Shown: positions 7,992-17,700 of the stretch, piece after piece
How the letters are laid out: each line of letters starts with the position of its first letter
Position numbering within the stretch: position 1 is the stretch's first letter
Assembly: GCF_007176755.1 (NCBI RefSeq)
Contig: NZ_BJTV01000013.1
Coordinates: forward strand, 124,001 to 188,000
Length of the DNA stretch: 64,000 nucleotides
Origin: Streptomyces sp. 1-11
Lineage (GTDB): Bacteria > Actinomycetota > Actinomycetes > Streptomycetales > Streptomycetaceae
Direction of reading: 5' to 3'
Notes under the pieces: generated by a model
The model's database searches: none
Seen by the model: the letters and a program-made list of their open reading frames with translations, nothing else
What the model was told of the DNA's origin: nothing
Translations under genes and position numbers: made by a program

Positions 7992-9044
7992 ATGGTCGAC
8001 ACCATGGCTCTGCTGCCGGCGTTCCTCCGCCCCACCCGGACGACACGACGGGCCTCGCACCTCGCCGCCTTGCCCCAGGGCGGCTTCGAGGCCGTCCTCG
8101 ACGCGCCCGACGACCGCCTCTCGCCCGCGCTGGTCGCCGCCGCGCGGGGCGAGTACGGCGCCGCCTCCGCCCTGCTCGCCGCCACGCGCGCGGCCGGCCA
8201 GTGGGAGGACCGCGACCGCTACGCGAGGCGGCTCGCGGCCTTCGCCCGCTCCCGCCCCGAGTGGTTCGAGGCCTGGCGCGCGGCCGCCCCCGGCGACCCC
8301 GGCACGGCTCTGGTGGCGGCTCAGCTCGCGGTGGACCGCGCCTGGCCCTCGCCGGCCCGCGCCGAGCTGCTGCGCGAGGTGAGTCCGCTGATCACGGCCG
8401 CCGCCCGGGCCGACGACCTCGACCCGGTGCCGTGGCGGATCGCGCTCGACCACGCCCGCGGTTCCCGGGCCGGCCACCGCTACTTCGAGGAGCTGTGGGA
8501 GGCCGCGGTCCGCCGGGCCCCGCACCACTACGGCTGCCACGTGGCCGCCCTGCGGTACCTGGGGACCTTCTGGCACGGCTCGCACCGCGAGTGCTTCGAC
8601 TTCGCCGACCTGGCCGCGCAGGACGCCCCGGCCGGCTCGCTGGTGCAGGCCCTGCCGGCCCGTGCGGCCTTCGGCTACCTGACCGACGACTGCGGTCCCG
8701 AGGTGCCGCGCGAGCGGCTGGACGCGGCCGCCGACCGGGCGGTGGCGCTCTCCGCCCGCTTCCCGGCCGCCGCCCCGTGGCCCGCCGAGATGCGCAACAA
8801 GCTGCTGTACCTCCTGGTCCGGCTGGGCCGGTGGGAGGACGCGCGCGCCGAGCTGGACCTGATCGGCCCGTACGCCACGTCGTTCCCCTGGGAGCGGTTC
8901 TCCGACGACCCGCTCGGCCGGTTCCTGCGGCTGCGCGAGGGGCTCCTCGGGGCCGCTCCCCCGGCCGCCCTCTCCGGGCTGGTGAAGGCCGCGCCACGAG
9001 CGCGGAACGGGCACCGTGGCCGGGCGGCCGCCGCCGACCATTAG
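7992..9044 (+). CDS. Helical-repeat (TPR-like) protein, function unknown
   Basis: A 350-residue soluble protein starting MVDTMALLPAFLRP. It is rich in alanine, arginine and paired helices (LVAAARGEYGAASALLAATRAAGQWEDRDRYARRL, AEMRNKLLYLLVRLGRWEDARAELDLIG), the helix-turn-helix spacing of tetratricopeptide-like repeats. No catalytic motif or membrane segment was found. A second ATG (8004) is possible. It ends 11 bases before the LON-domain gene, so the two probably share a transcript. I do not recognise the family. Confidence 0.65.
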   Translation: MVDTMALLPAFLRPTRTTRRASHLAALPQGGFEAVLDAPDDRLSPALVAAARGEYGAASALLAATRAAGQWEDRDRYARRLAAFARSRPEWFEAWRAAAPGDPGTALVAAQLAVDRAWPSPARAELLREVSPLITAAARADDLDPVPWRIALDHARGSRAGHRYFEELWEAAVRRAPHHYGCHVAALRYLGTFWHGSHRECFDFADLAAQDAPAGSLVQALPARAAFGYLTDDCGPEVPRERLDAAADRAVALSARFPAAAPWPAEMRNKLLYLLVRLGRWEDARAELDLIGPYATSFPWERFSDDPLGRFLRLREGLLGAAPPAALSGLVKAAPRARNGHRGRAAAADH

Positions 9045-9055
9045 GCTGGGTCGCC

Positions 9056-9793
9056 GTGACCACCGTCCGTCTGCCCCTGTTCCCGCTGAACTCGGTTTTG
9101 TTCCCGGGGCTCGTGCTGCCCCTGAACATCTTCGAGGAGCGGTATCGCGCCATGATGCGCGAACTGCTGAAGACCCCCGAGGACGAACCGCGCCGGTTCG
9201 CCGCGGTGGCGATCCGCGACGGCCACGAGGTGGCACCGAGCGCCCCCGGCATGCCGGATCCGACGGCACAGCCCGATCGCGGCCCGGCCGCCGGCTTCGG
9301 CCCCGACCCCCTCAGGTCCTTCCACGGGGTGGGCTGCGTGGCGGACGCCGCCACCATCCGGGAACGCGACAACGGCACGTTCGAGGTGCTGGCGACCGGG
9401 ACGACCCGGGTGCGGCTGCTCTCGGTGGAGGCGTCGGGCCCGTTCCTGACGGCCGAGCTGGAGGAGCTGCCCGAGGAGCCCGGCGACGAGGCCGGGGCGC
9501 TGGCCGAGGGCGTGCTGCGCTCCTTCCGCCAGTACCAGAAGCGCCTGGCGGGCGCCCGTGAGCGCTCGCTGGCGGGCACCGAGCTGCCCGACGACCCCTC
9601 GGTGGTCTCCTACCTGGTGGCCGCGGCCATGGTGCTGGACACGCCGACGAAGCAGCGGCTGCTGCAGGCGCCGGACACCGCCTCCCGCCTGCGGGACGAG
9701 CTGAAACTCCTTCGCTCGGAGGCGGCGATCATCCGTAGTCTGCCGTCCCTGCCCGCGTTCGAGCTGACGCGGACGCCGACCAGCATGAACTGA
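9056..9793 (+). CDS. LON substrate-binding (PUA-like) domain protein
   Basis: A 245-residue protein beginning with the LON N-terminal domain signature TVRLPLFPLNSVLFPG, LPLNIFEERYRAMM. GVGCVADAATIRERDNGTFEVLATGTTRVRLL and a helical C-terminal part (about 150-235) follow. There is no AAA+ ATPase or Ser-Lys protease domain, so this is a stand-alone LON-substrate-binding protein, not Lon protease. Such proteins are widespread in actinobacteria; their partners are unknown to me. The GTG start has no good ribosome site, so it may depend on coupling to the gene 11 bases upstream. Confidence 0.85.
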   Translation: MTTVRLPLFPLNSVLFPGLVLPLNIFEERYRAMMRELLKTPEDEPRRFAAVAIRDGHEVAPSAPGMPDPTAQPDRGPAAGFGPDPLRSFHGVGCVADAATIRERDNGTFEVLATGTTRVRLLSVEASGPFLTAELEELPEEPGDEAGALAEGVLRSFRQYQKRLAGARERSLAGTELPDDPSVVSYLVAAAMVLDTPTKQRLLQAPDTASRLRDELKLLRSEAAIIRSLPSLPAFELTRTPTSMN

Positions 9794-9821
9794 GCGAACC
9801 GAACCGAGGCGCGGCACCCCG

Positions 9822-10322
9822 ATGGCGAAGAAGTCCAAGAAGCAGCAGACCGGCGGCACGCCCGCGACCGTGGCGCTGACCGCGGCGGGCGTGGCGCACA
9901 CCGTCCACGCCTACGACCACGACCCCGCCCACCCCTCCTACGGCGAGGAGGCGGCGGAGGCGATGGGCGTCTCCCCGGACCGGGTCTTCAAGACCCTGGT
10001 GGCCGACGTCGACGGCGCCCTCACGGTGGCGGTGGTCCCGGTCTCCGGCACGTTGAACCTGAAGGCGCTGGCCGCGGCGGTGGGCGGCAAGCGGGCCGCC
10101 ATGGCCGACCCGGCCCTCGCCGAGCGCACCACCGGCTACGTCCGGGGCGGCATCTCCCCGCTGGGGCAGCGCAAGAGGCTCCGCACGGTCCTGGACGACT
10201 CGGCCGCGGCCCACGGCACCATCTGCGTCTCGGCGGGCCGCAGGGGTCTGGAGGTCGAACTCGCGCCGGCGGACCTGGCCGCCCTCACGGAAGCGGTGCT
10301 GGCGCCGATCGGGCGGGGCTGA
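9822..10322 (+). CDS. ybaK: Cys-tRNA(Pro) deacylase, YbaK/EbsC family
   Basis: A 166-residue INS-type editing-domain protein that removes cysteine mischarged onto tRNA-Pro. Family features are HTVHAYDHDP, the catalytic-lysine motif DRVFKTLV (Lys57), VSGTLNLKALAAAVGGKRAAMAD, and GYVRGGISPLGQRKRLRTVLD. The N-terminus MAKKSKKQQ is a basic extension. It starts 28 bases after the LON-domain gene and runs convergently into the DUF2567 gene, separated by a small tandem duplication. Confidence 0.93.
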   Translation: MAKKSKKQQTGGTPATVALTAAGVAHTVHAYDHDPAHPSYGEEAAEAMGVSPDRVFKTLVADVDGALTVAVVPVSGTLNLKALAAAVGGKRAAMADPALAERTTGYVRGGISPLGQRKRLRTVLDDSAAAHGTICVSAGRRGLEVELAPADLAALTEAVLAPIGRG

Positions 10323-10338
10323 GGGGGCCGGCCGGGCC

Positions 10339-10427
10339 GGATCAGGCCAGTAGGGCTCCTCCTCGGGGTCCCGGGGGCCGGCCCGGATCAGGCCGGGTAG
10401 GGCTCCTCCTCGGGGTCCCGGGGGCCG
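10339..10427. repeat. Imperfect tandem duplication of a gene's 3' end
   Basis: Two copies lie head to tail: 10339-10380 (42 bases) and 10385-10427 (43 bases). They differ only near GGCCAGTAGG versus GGCCGGGTAGG. The right copy is the real 3' end and stop of the DUF2567 gene on the minus strand. The left copy, lying beyond the stop, is a frameshifted duplicate of those last codons. Confidence 0.85.
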
Positions 10428-11023
10428 AACAGCGCCGTGAGGCCGAGGTGGACCAGCAGGGCGGCCAGCGGCCAGGCGAGCAGCGCGCCCTTCGCGCCGA
10501 GGTCCAGCGGCGCCGGGAAGGTCACGCCCTTCCCCACCGCCTTGGCGTGGGCTATGACGTCGGACTCGGGCCCCAGCCAGACGCCGAGCCGCCACGCCAG
10601 CAGCGACGCCAGCAGCCCGCCGACGCCCAGCGCCACCACGAGCGGCACCCCGCCCCGCCGGCGCCACAGGAACACCACGACCGCGCTGAACAGCCCGAAG
10701 GCGAGTCCCAGCAGCGTGAACGTGCCGTCCACGCCGATCGCCTGCTCGCCCTCGGTGTCCTTGATGTAGACGACCCAGCTCTTGCCGACGTGGTCGGCGA
10801 TCAGCGGCACGTGCGGCGCCAGCCACCACCACAGCAGCCCGAGCAGCACCCCGCCCAGCGCCACCGCCACGGTGACCACCGCGGCCTCCCGCACTTCCGT
10901 CTTCATCCCAGGGCCGTCCTGTTCGTACATGCCCGCGAGCGGCGCCCCGGCAGGCGGGGCCTGCCGGACCTGGTGCGCGGAGTCGTCGTGCGGCGGCGGA
11001 GGCGGCGTCAGCGGTGCGGTCAC
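10388..11023 (-). CDS. DUF2567 integral membrane protein
   Basis: A 211-residue membrane protein matching the actinobacterial DUF2567 type. A proline-rich cytoplasmic N-terminus (TAPLTPPPPPHDD) is followed by four hydrophobic segments, the first with GGVLLGLLWWWLAPHVPL, the second after DGTFTLLGL, then a valine/leucine-rich helix and a final one before LFGPRDPEEEP. I chose the GTG at 11023 because the upstream reading has no homologous character. Function unknown. The end of the gene is tandemly duplicated downstream. Confidence 0.8.
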   Translation of the reverse strand: MTAPLTPPPPPHDDSAHQVRQAPPAGAPLAGMYEQDGPGMKTEVREAAVVTVAVALGGVLLGLLWWWLAPHVPLIADHVGKSWVVYIKDTEGEQAIGVDGTFTLLGLAFGLFSAVVVFLWRRRGGVPLVVALGVGGLLASLLAWRLGVWLGPESDVIAHAKAVGKGVTFPAPLDLGAKGALLAWPLAALLVHLGLTALFGPRDPEEEPYPA

Positions 11024-11057
11024 CCTGCCATCGTGCCAGGTCGCGCCCTGGGCCGCG

Positions 11058-11879
11058 TCATCGGACGGCGGCCCTGCGGTACGCCCAGGCCGCCACCGCC
11101 AGCGAGACCACTCCGACACCCGCGCACACCCCCAGGTCAGCCAGGACCACGGCCCAGTCGGGGTGTGCCCCGAAGGTGCGCGCGTATGCCTCCACGCCGT
11201 AGGTGGAGGGCAGCAGGTCCCGGGCGAGACGGATGATCTCCGGCATCCGGTCGGCGGGCAGCACGCCCAGCAGCAGGGCCGCCGACATGCCGAGCTGGCC
11301 GAGCAGCGTGGCCAGTTCGGGCCGCGGCGCGAGCAGGCCGCACGCGGCGCCGAGTCCGGCGAGCGCGGCCCCGGCGAGCGGGATCACGGCCACCAGGATC
11401 CACAGGTTGGACAGGGGCAGCCCGAACAGCACGCAGCCGAAGACGGCGGTCACCAGCGTCCCCGGCACGGTGAAGGAGGCGTACGCGCCCGCCGCGCCCA
11501 GCACCACCGCGGCCGGCGGCACCGGCAGCGTGGCGTAGTGGTCGAGGCCGCCGCTGGCCCGCAGCTGCCCGAAGTACTGCGACAGCAGGTTCAGCGCGAC
11601 GTAGGCGACGACCAGCACCGAGGACCCGGCCACCACGGACTGCGCCTCGCCGCCGCTGTCCACGACGCCCCGCATCATCACGGTGATGCCGACGGACTGG
11701 AAGGTCGCCACGAACAGCAGCGGGATCCGGGCCACCCGGGCCCGGGAGAGCTGCGCCCGGTAGACGGCCACCAGCGACGGCCACAGCCGCGCGGGCGGAC
11801 CCAGCTCGGCCGCGCCCCGCGCCGCCTCCGGAACGGTCCGGGCGCCGCCCGGCACAACCTCCGCGGGTACGACACTCAC
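11058..11879 (-). CDS. ABC-2 type exporter, membrane subunit
   Basis: A 273-residue permease of the DrrB-like ABC-2 family with about six membrane helices. The first is near RIPLLFVATFQSVGITVMM, and the central part is PPAAVVLGAAGAYASF. The GTG start at 11879 is preceded by GAGGAG with 9 bases spacing; an upstream in-frame start lacks this. The ATPase partner is encoded 64 bases upstream on the same strand, so they form an exporter operon. The substrate is not predictable; relatives export drugs or lipids. Confidence 0.88.
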   Translation of the reverse strand: MSVVPAEVVPGGARTVPEAARGAAELGPPARLWPSLVAVYRAQLSRARVARIPLLFVATFQSVGITVMMRGVVDSGGEAQSVVAGSSVLVVAYVALNLLSQYFGQLRASGGLDHYATLPVPPAAVVLGAAGAYASFTVPGTLVTAVFGCVLFGLPLSNLWILVAVIPLAGAALAGLGAACGLLAPRPELATLLGQLGMSAALLLGVLPADRMPEIIRLARDLLPSTYGVEAYARTFGAHPDWAVVLADLGVCAGVGVVSLAVAAWAYRRAAVR

Positions 11880-11943
11880 GACGCGCTGCTCCTCTTCCCT
11901 ACGGCCCTCGCGCACACCCGTACGCATTCCGCGGCCCGCGCGC

Positions 11944-12957
11944 TCACGCCTTCACCAGTCCCTGCCGGGCCGCCCCGCCCAGCGACAGGTACACGTCCTC
12001 CAGGCTGGGCGTGGCGAGCGTGAAGTCGTCCAGGGCGGCGAAGGCGGCCCCGCCGGTCACCGTGGCGACGACGGCGCGGGCCTCCTCGGGCGCGAGCCGG
12101 AGCGTCCAGCGCCGGCCGGACTCCGCGGCCCGCTCGCGCAGCACGGCGACCTCGGGCACCTCCAGGGGTGCCCGCTCACGCCACACCAGTTCCACCCGCA
12201 CCTCGCCGGAGACCTGCTCCTTCAGCCCCGTCGGGGTGTCGCAGGCGATGACCCGGCCCTGGTCCAGGACGGCGACCCGGTCGAGCACGGTCTCCGCCTC
12301 GATGACGTTGTGGGTGACCAGCAGCACGGTCGTGCCGTGCTCGGCCCGCCGCCGGTCCACGGCCGCCCACACCGCGCGCCGGGCGACCGGGTCCATGCCG
12401 GTGGTCGGCTCGTCGAGGACGAGCAGCGGCCGATGGCCGACGAGGGCGGCGGCGAAACAGGCGAGCCGCCGCTGGCCGCCGGAGAGCTTCTTCAGCGCCC
12501 GGCCGGCGATCGGCGTGAGGCCGAGCTCGTCCAGCACGGCGTCCCGCTCGGCCCGCGCCTGCCGTACGTCAAGGCCGCGCAGGCGCCCGGTGGTCTCGGC
12601 GGCGAGCGCCACGGTCAGCTCGTCCAGCGCGGACGACTCCTGTCCCAGGTAGGCGAGGATCCGCGCGGCCAGCCGGGGGTGCCGGACGATGTCGTGGCCG
12701 AGGATCTCGACGCTGCCGGCGTCCGGCCGCAGCAGCCCGGTGAGCTGGCGCACGAGGGTGGACTTGCCGGCGCCGTTGGGGCCGAGCAGCCCGAAGATCT
12801 CGCCGCGCCGCACCTCGAGTTCCACCCCGTCGGTGGCCCGCACCTCGGGGGTGCCCGGCGTGCCGCGCCGGCCCTTGACGGGCGGATAGGTCTTGGTGAG
12901 CCCGCGCACGCGTACGACCTCGTCGTACCGAAGTGCCTGTCCCGCGCGCGTACTCAC
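11944..12957 (-). CDS. ABC exporter ATP-binding subunit
   Basis: A 337-residue DrrA-like ATPase. The nucleotide-binding domain is complete: Walker A GPNGAGKST, signature LSGGQRRLACFAAAL, Walker B LLVLDEPTTGMD and the switch histidine in VLLVTHN. The roughly 100-residue C-terminal extension typical of this family includes VRVELVWRERAPLEVPE. The GTG start at 12957 gives a short N-terminus (STRAGQALRYDEVVRVRGL). No clear ribosome site is visible, so it may be leaderless or coupled. It works with the permease at 11058-11879. Confidence 0.9.
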   Translation of the reverse strand: MSTRAGQALRYDEVVRVRGLTKTYPPVKGRRGTPGTPEVRATDGVELEVRRGEIFGLLGPNGAGKSTLVRQLTGLLRPDAGSVEILGHDIVRHPRLAARILAYLGQESSALDELTVALAAETTGRLRGLDVRQARAERDAVLDELGLTPIAGRALKKLSGGQRRLACFAAALVGHRPLLVLDEPTTGMDPVARRAVWAAVDRRRAEHGTTVLLVTHNVIEAETVLDRVAVLDQGRVIACDTPTGLKEQVSGEVRVELVWRERAPLEVPEVAVLRERAAESGRRWTLRLAPEEARAVVATVTGGAAFAALDDFTLATPSLEDVYLSLGGAARQGLVKA

Positions 12958-13015
12958 AAGGGACGAGACTACGGGGTCGGGCGGCTTTACTCGCCCTTGG
13001 GGCCGTCGGCGGGGT

Positions 13016-14233
13016 TCAGTCGGCGGCGGGCGCGTGCTGTTCGGCGGCCGCCGGGACGTCGACCTCGCGCCAGAAGCCCGCCCGGATGGCGTAACGGTCG
13101 TGCTCGTCGATCTGGTCGTCCTTGTGGGCCAGCAGGCCGAAGCGGGCGGCGTAGCGCAGCAGCTCGCCGTCGATGCGGTGCGGGATGCGCGGATACATGG
13201 TGGACAGCCGCTGCACATGGTTCTGGTCGCCGAGGCGGGAGATCCAGCGGCGGGCGAAGACCTGCCCCACCTCGTACGGGTCGCCGCCCACGGTGGTGAT
13301 GTCCTCCTCCCGGTCCGCCCACCGCTGCTCGGCGGTGGTGAGCTGGGCGAGGGTCGGCATGGAGGCGATCTCGGGCGGCTCGGCGGCCGCTCCCGGCCGG
13401 TCCACCCAGCCCTTGTCGGAGGACCATCTCAGGGTCGCGGTCGCCGGGTGCTGCACGGCCTGCGCGCCGGGCGCGCGCAGGGCGGCCAGGTCCTTGGGGG
13501 TGGGCACGCCCTTGGGGGCGGCCGACCGCTCCTGCGCGCCGTGCTCGGCGGCGGCCGGCGAGCGGGCGGCCTCCTCGTCGGTGCGCTCGGCGGCCGCGGT
13601 GAGCGCGGAGTCCGGCAGCGGCGCGGAGAGGATGGCGGCGATCTCGGGGCGCGGCGCGGGCGGCGGGGCGCAGACGCCGGTCAGTTCCTTCGCGCGGACC
13701 GCCTGGGTGATCCAGGCTCGGTCCAGCACGCGCCGCTCGTCGGCCTCGGCGACCAGGTCCTCGGACTGGTTGTAGTCGCCGTCGGCGGCCTGGACGGCCC
13801 ACAGGTGGACGGCGACGCCGTGCTCCTTGGCGGCCATCATCCCGGGCAGCAGATCGCCGTCGCCGGTGACCAGGACGATGTCGGAGCAGGCGCGGTTGCG
13901 GGCCAGCTCGGTCAGCTCGGCGTGCATGGCGGCGTCCACGCCCTTCTGCGCCCAGCGCCCGTCGCTGCGGGTCAGGGCGCCGAGCCGGACGGTGACCCGG
14001 GGCATCACGCGCAGCCTGCGGTGCTCCGGCTGGGGGACCCGGTCCGGGGCGCCGTCGAACCAGTAGATGCGCAGCAGCGGGCGTTCGGTCTCCGCCTCGG
14101 CCCTCTCCCGCAGGGCCTGGATCAGCGCCGCGTGGTCGACGGTGATCCGGGACCGCGAGGGCTCACCGGCGAGGAGGCTGGCGGCGGCGCCCAGCAGGTA
14201 CCCGGCGTCCACCAGGACGATGCAACGGTCCAC
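13016..14233 (-). CDS. NYN-domain (PIN-like nuclease fold) protein
   Basis: A 405-residue protein. The N-terminal 170 residues are a NYN domain with the expected acidic residues: Asp9 in IVLVDAGYLLG, the aspartate in KGVDAAMHAEL, and TGDGDLLPGM. NYN proteins are related to PIN nucleases that cut or process RNA. A disordered Ala/Pro-rich linker (about 200-285) leads to a C-terminal helical domain with WISRLGDQNHVQRLSTMYPRIP and a winged-helix look. Of two in-frame GTGs, the one at 14233 is 9 bases after AGAGG; 14242 directly abuts it. The RNA target is unknown. Confidence 0.85.
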   Translation of the reverse strand: MDRCIVLVDAGYLLGAAASLLAGEPSRSRITVDHAALIQALRERAEAETERPLLRIYWFDGAPDRVPQPEHRRLRVMPRVTVRLGALTRSDGRWAQKGVDAAMHAELTELARNRACSDIVLVTGDGDLLPGMMAAKEHGVAVHLWAVQAADGDYNQSEDLVAEADERRVLDRAWITQAVRAKELTGVCAPPPAPRPEIAAILSAPLPDSALTAAAERTDEEAARSPAAAEHGAQERSAAPKGVPTPKDLAALRAPGAQAVQHPATATLRWSSDKGWVDRPGAAAEPPEIASMPTLAQLTTAEQRWADREEDITTVGGDPYEVGQVFARRWISRLGDQNHVQRLSTMYPRIPHRIDGELLRYAARFGLLAHKDDQIDEHDRYAIRAGFWREVDVPAAAEQHAPAAD

Positions 14234-14458
14234 GCGACTCACCCTCTTCCCGGGAGGCTTTGCTTCGGACTTCCTTCGAGTCTGCCCGAACGGGCGGGGC
14301 TTAACGGCCCGAACTCGATCTTCGGCGTGGCGTTTACGGGGCCCGCTCGCCCACCTCCCTTGTCACACACGGTAATTATCCGACATGCGGTTGATGTCAG
14401 CGTATGTGAATCTGATCCCGGCCCTGGCCCCTAGATCCCCCACAGGAGGCAGATCACC

Positions 14459-14638
14459 ATGGCCAAGAACAAGAACCGCAAGCAGGGTGGCCCGCAGAAC
14501 CGCGCTTCGCAGGCCGAGCACCCGGCGGAACGCGCTCAGCGTCCGGCGGCGGAGGAACCGGAGTCCTCCATGGCGGGCGCCGCGGGCAGCCCTTCGGATG
14601 CCTCGCGCAAGAAGCAGAAGAGCTTCGGCCACAACTAG
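14459..14638 (+). CDS. 59-residue basic, low-complexity protein
   Basis: A short gene with a strong AGGAGG (14444-14449) 9 bases before the ATG. The product MAKNKNRKQGGPQNRAS... is 59 residues, hydrophilic, rich in Lys, Arg, Gln and Ala, ends KKQKSFGHN, and is probably disordered. There is no membrane segment or known motif. The excellent ribosome site and a following hairpin terminator argue for a real and well-expressed gene. Small KNK-type proteins of this kind occur across Streptomyces; their role is unknown to me. Confidence 0.8.
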   Translation: MAKNKNRKQGGPQNRASQAEHPAERAQRPAAEEPESSMAGAAGSPSDASRKKQKSFGHN

Positions 14639-14686
14639 GAGCGCTTCGGCGATAACTAAAGGGCATGTGAAGCCCAGGCACGCAGG

Positions 14687-14715
14687 AGGGGCGCACCCCG
14701 TGTGGGTGCGCCCCT
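14687..14715. terminator. Bidirectional hairpin terminator
   Basis: A perfect 12-base stem (AGGGGCGCACCC, 14687-14698; GGGTGCGCCCCT, 14704-14715) with a 5-base loop lies 48 bases after the small basic gene and 45 bases beyond the dnaE stop on the other strand. It can serve both convergent transcripts. Confidence 0.8.
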
Positions 14716-14760
14716 TCGTCGGCTTCACGGCGTCGCGGCCCGGCTGCCCGCCGCGGTGGC

Positions 14761-17700
14761 TCAGCCGGCCAGGCAGGACGGTCCGAGCAGCACCTTCAGA
14801 TCGCCGAAGAGCGCCGGGTCGGGCTTGACCCGGTGCCGGTCCAGGCGCAGCACGGTGGTCTTGCGCGGACCCTGGAGCTTGATCCTCACCTCGCTGTCGC
14901 CCTTGTGGTGGCTGAGGATCTCGCCGAGCCGGCTGACCATCGGCGGGGTGACCCTGGTGGCCGGGATGGTGAGGACCACCGGCGCGTTGGCGCCCGCGTT
15001 GGACAGGTCCGGGATCATCAGCTCCATGGCGACGAGCCGGGGCACGTCCTCGCGCTTGTCGAGGCGGCCCTTGACGAACACCACGGCGTCCTCGACCAGT
15101 TGCGTCGAGACCAGCTGGTAGGTGGCCGGGAAGAACATGCACTCGATGGAGCCCGCCAGGTCCTCCACCGTGGCGATCGCCCAGGCGTTGCCCTGCTTGG
15201 TCATCTTGCGCTGCAGGCCCGAGATGATGCCGCCGATGGTGACGACCGCGCCGTCGGCGTGCTCACCGCCGGTGAGCTGGGAGATGCCCGCGTCGGCCTT
15301 GTCGGAGAGCACGTGCTCCAGGCCGAAGAGCGGGTGGTCGGAGACGTACAGACCGAGCATCTCCCGCTCCTGGGCGAGCAGATAGGTCTTGTCCCACTCG
15401 TCCTCGGCGAACTGCACGTCGAGTCCGAAGCCGGGCTCGCTGCTGGTCTCGTCGCCCATGCCGCCGAAGAGGTCGAACTGGCCCTCGGCCTCCTTGCGCT
15501 TGACCGCGACCACGTTGTCGATCATCGGCTCGTACTGCGCGGTGAGTCCCTTGCGGGTGTGCCCCATCTCGTCGAAGGCGCCCGCCTTGATCAGCGACTC
15601 CGTGGTGCGCTTGTTGCAGACCACGGCGTCGACCTTGTCGAGGTAGTCGGGGAAGGAGGCGTACTTCCCCTTGGCCTTGCGGCACTTGATGATCGACTCG
15701 ACGACGTTGGTGCCGACGTTGCGGACGGCGGAGAGGCCGAAGAGGATCACGTCGTCGCCCTGGGCGGCGAAGTTCGACTCGGACTCGTTGACGTTCGGCG
15801 GGAGCACCTTGATGCCCATGCGGCGGCACTCGTTGAGGTAGATCGCCGACTTGTCCTTGTCGTCCTTGACGGAGGTCAGCAGCGCGGCCATGTACTCGGC
15901 CGGGTAGTTCGCCTTGAGGTAGGCGGTCCAGTACGAGACCAGTCCGTACGCGGCCGAGTGGGCCTTGTTGAAGGCGTAGCCGGCGAACGGGACCAGCACG
16001 TCCCACAGGGCCTGGATGGCCTCGTCGCTGTAGCCGTTCTTGCGGGCGCCGGCCTGGAAGATCGTGAAGTTCTTGGCCAGTTCGTCGGGCTTCTTCTTGC
16101 CCATGACGCGGCGCAGGATGTCGGCCTCGCCGAGCGAGTAGCCCGCGATGATCTGGGCGGCCTTCTGCACCTGCTCCTGGTAGACGATCAGGCCGTAGGT
16201 GACGGCCAGGACCTCCTCGAGGGGCTCCTCCAGCTCCTTGTGGATCGGGGTGATCTCCTGCTGCTTGTTCTTGCGCAGGGCGTAGTTCGTGTGCGAGTTC
16301 ATGCCCATCGGGCCCGGCCGGTACAGGGCCGACACGGCGGAGATGTCCTCGAAGTTGTCGGGCTTCATCAGCCGGAGCAGCGAGCGCATCGGGCCGCCGT
16401 CGAACTGGAAGACACCGAGGGTGTCGCCGCGCTGGAGCAGGTCGAAGGTCGTGGGGTCGTCGAGCGGCAGGGAGAGCAGGTCGATGTCGAGGCCCTTGTT
16501 GGCCTTCACCATCTTGACCGCGTCGTCCATGATCGTCAGGTTGCGCAGGCCCAGGAAGTCCATCTTCAGCAGGCCGAGCGACTCACAGCTCGGGTAGTCC
16601 CACTGCGTGATGGTCACGCCGTCGGTGTGCCTGACCCAGACCGGGACGTGCTCGGTGATGGTCTCGCTGGACATGATCACGCCGGCGGCGTGCACGCCCA
16701 TCTGCCGGACCAGGCCCTCCACACCGCGCGCGGTGTCGATGACCTTCTTCACGTCCGGCTCGTTCTCGTACATCCCGCGGACCTCGCCGGCCTCCGAGTA
16801 GCGCGGGTGCTGCGGGTCGGTGATGCCGGAGAGCGGGATGCCCTTGCCGAGGACGTCGGCGGGCATGGCCTTGGTGATGCGGTCGCCCATCGCGTACGGG
16901 TAGCCCAGCACGCGCGCGGAGTCCTTGATCGCGTTCTTGGCCTTGATGGTGCCGTAGGTGCCGATCATGGCGACCTTGTCGGCGCCGTACTTCTCGGTCA
17001 CGTACCTGATCACCTCGACGCGCCTGCGCTCGTCGAAGTCGATGTCGACGTCGGGCATGGAGATGCGCTCGGGGTTGAGGAACCGCTCGAAGATCAGGCC
17101 GTGCGGGATCGGGTCGAGGTCGGTGATGCCCATCGCGTAGGCGACGATCGAGCCGGCCGCGGAGCCGCGGCCGGGGCCGACGGCGATGCCGTTGTTCTTG
17201 GCCCACATGATGAAGTCGGCGACGACGAGGAAGTAGCCGGGGAAGCCCATCGAGATGATGACGTCCATCTCGTAGTCGGCCTGCTTCTGGCGGTCCTCGG
17301 GGATGCCGCCGGGGAAGCGGCGCTCCATGCCGCGGCGCACCTCCTCCTTGAACCAGGTGACCTCGGTGTAGCCCTCGGGGATGTCGAACTTCGGCATGAG
17401 GTCGCGCTTCTCGAACATGCCGGTGGTGTCGACCATCTCGGCGACGAGGAGCGTGTTGGCGCAGCCCTCCTGCCAGGCGTCCGAGGAGTCGATGGCGTAC
17501 ATCTCGTCAGTGGACTTCAGGTAGTAGCCGGTGCCGTCGAACTTGAAGCGGTCCGGGTCGGAGAGGTTCTTGCCGGTCTGGATGCACAGCAGCGCGTCGT
17601 GCGCGCCCGCCTCGTGGGCGTAGGTGTAGTGCGAGTCGTTGGTGACCAGCGGGGGGATGCCGAGCTTCTTGCCGATCTCCAGCAGGCCGTCGCGGACCCG

